Positions 30,784-31,035 of a DNA stretch of 31,035 bases are shown here, piece by piece (within the stretch, counting starts at the first letter, position 1; each line of letters begins with the position of its first letter). The stretch lies in assembly GCA_965371785.1 (NCBI GenBank), contig CBDUZS010000029.1, positions 1-31,035 on the forward strand, given 5' to 3'. Source of the DNA: CBDUZS01 sp965371785 (GTDB lineage Bacteria; Fermentibacterota; Fermentibacteria; Fermentibacterales; JCC-6). The position numbers and the translations under genes are program-made. A model generated the notes under the pieces. The model was given only the letters and a program-made list of their open reading frames with translations, was not told the origin of the DNA and searched no databases.

Positions 30784-31035
30784 GTGTACAGAATTTCCCT
30801 ACCTCTGCTGATCATTCTATGCATCACAATCACATTTGCCGATTCCGCAGTGCAGACCGACTGGTCCGGGGGACCAGGAGTATTGGGTCCGGTTATCGAC
30901 TGGGGCAATGAGTTCTACATGGATACAGATATGTCTTACAGCAATCCTTCCGATCTCGTTCTTCTTCGTGGTGTTCTGGCACATACCGTTGACGTGACTT
31001 TCGATGGCGCTTACTCAGTATATTCCGCCGATGTC
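30784..31035 (+). CDS. Secreted VCBS/FG-GAP repeat protein, second copy (5' part only)
   Basis: The gene runs off the right edge; 84 codons are present without a stop. It starts with a GTG after GGAGGTGTTCT, matching the first copy's ATG after GGAGGTGTCCT. A signal peptide (VYRISLPLLIILCITITFA) differs in part from that of the first copy, but the next 45 or so residues (DSAVQTDWSGGP through PSDLVLL) differ at a single position, and the DNA is nearly identical as well. After LVLL the two diverge (RGVLA here, MTSE there) and rejoin at HTVD, the first repeat unit (FDGAYSVYSADV). The product should again be an exported FG-GAP/VCBS repeat protein. The number of repeats and the C-terminal domain lie outside the window. 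Confidence 0.85.
   Translation, partial: MYRISLPLLIILCITITFADSAVQTDWSGGPGVLGPVIDWGNEFYMDTDMSYSNPSDLVLLRGVLAHTVDVTFDGAYSVYSADV

Overview
The window looks like a chromosomal segment of a Gram-negative-type (diderm) bacterium. Evidence for an outer membrane is a PilQ secretin, lipoproteins with lipoboxes, a small predicted beta-barrel protein and sugar-nucleotide/glycosyltransferase genes. Four loci encode exported proteins, and three of them show a C-terminal FlgD-like/type IX-style sorting domain (PNP-type motif, F-D-L-[ST]-G-R, G-V-Y-x-[YC]-R); one of these is a gingipain-family C25 peptidase. That combination points to the FCB group and its neighbouring candidate phyla (for example Fermentibacterota-like lineages). 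This placement is inference from gene content, not a phylogenetic result.

Layout. (1) 1-5.1 kb, plus strand: an accessory block of single genes separated by longer spacers: a seven-bladed YCF48-like propeller, a GNAT acetyltransferase, a small outer-membrane-like protein and a VCBS/FG-GAP repeat protein. Every spacer carries copies of a roughly 27-bp repeat, all in one orientation. (2) 5.1-8.2 kb, minus: a stand-alone rpsD and a gingipain-like C25 peptidase, each with its own terminator. (3) 8.5-15.9 kb, minus: a sigma-70 factor, an M23 peptidase, a methyltransferase and a tricorn protease homologue in tight succession, then an isocitrate-dehydrogenase-family enzyme and an HD hydrolase. (4) 16.2-18.7 kb, plus: methyltransferase, nucleotidyltransferase and phosphoheptose-isomerase-like SIS protein, probably a surface-sugar operon. 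(5) 18.7-27.3 kb, minus: nine tightly spaced genes: a PilM-PilN fusion, a small lipoprotein, PilO, a PilP-like lipoprotein with an added N-terminal region, PilQ, then rsmD, coaD, an aminotransferase and a zinc-ribbon protein. (6) 27.5-30.6 kb: a small basic protein divergent from the pilus operon, a GT-C-like membrane protein and a DPM1-like GT2 glycosyltransferase. (7) 30.6 kb to the end: another copy of the spacer repeat and the 5' end of a second VCBS-repeat gene that is nearly identical at its start to the one at 3.2 kb.

How it fits together: sections 4-6 describe cell-envelope building (type IV pilus alignment complex, surface sugar synthesis), and sections 1, 2 and 7 supply secreted, sorted surface proteins. 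The most unusual points are the dispersed spacer repeat that marks both accessory blocks, the twin VCBS loci with a shared promoter and N-terminus, and the rearranged pilus subcomplex (PilM fused to PilN, PilP fused to a long propeller-like region, an extra lipoprotein in the operon). No tRNA, rRNA, CRISPR array, transposase or integrase was seen.
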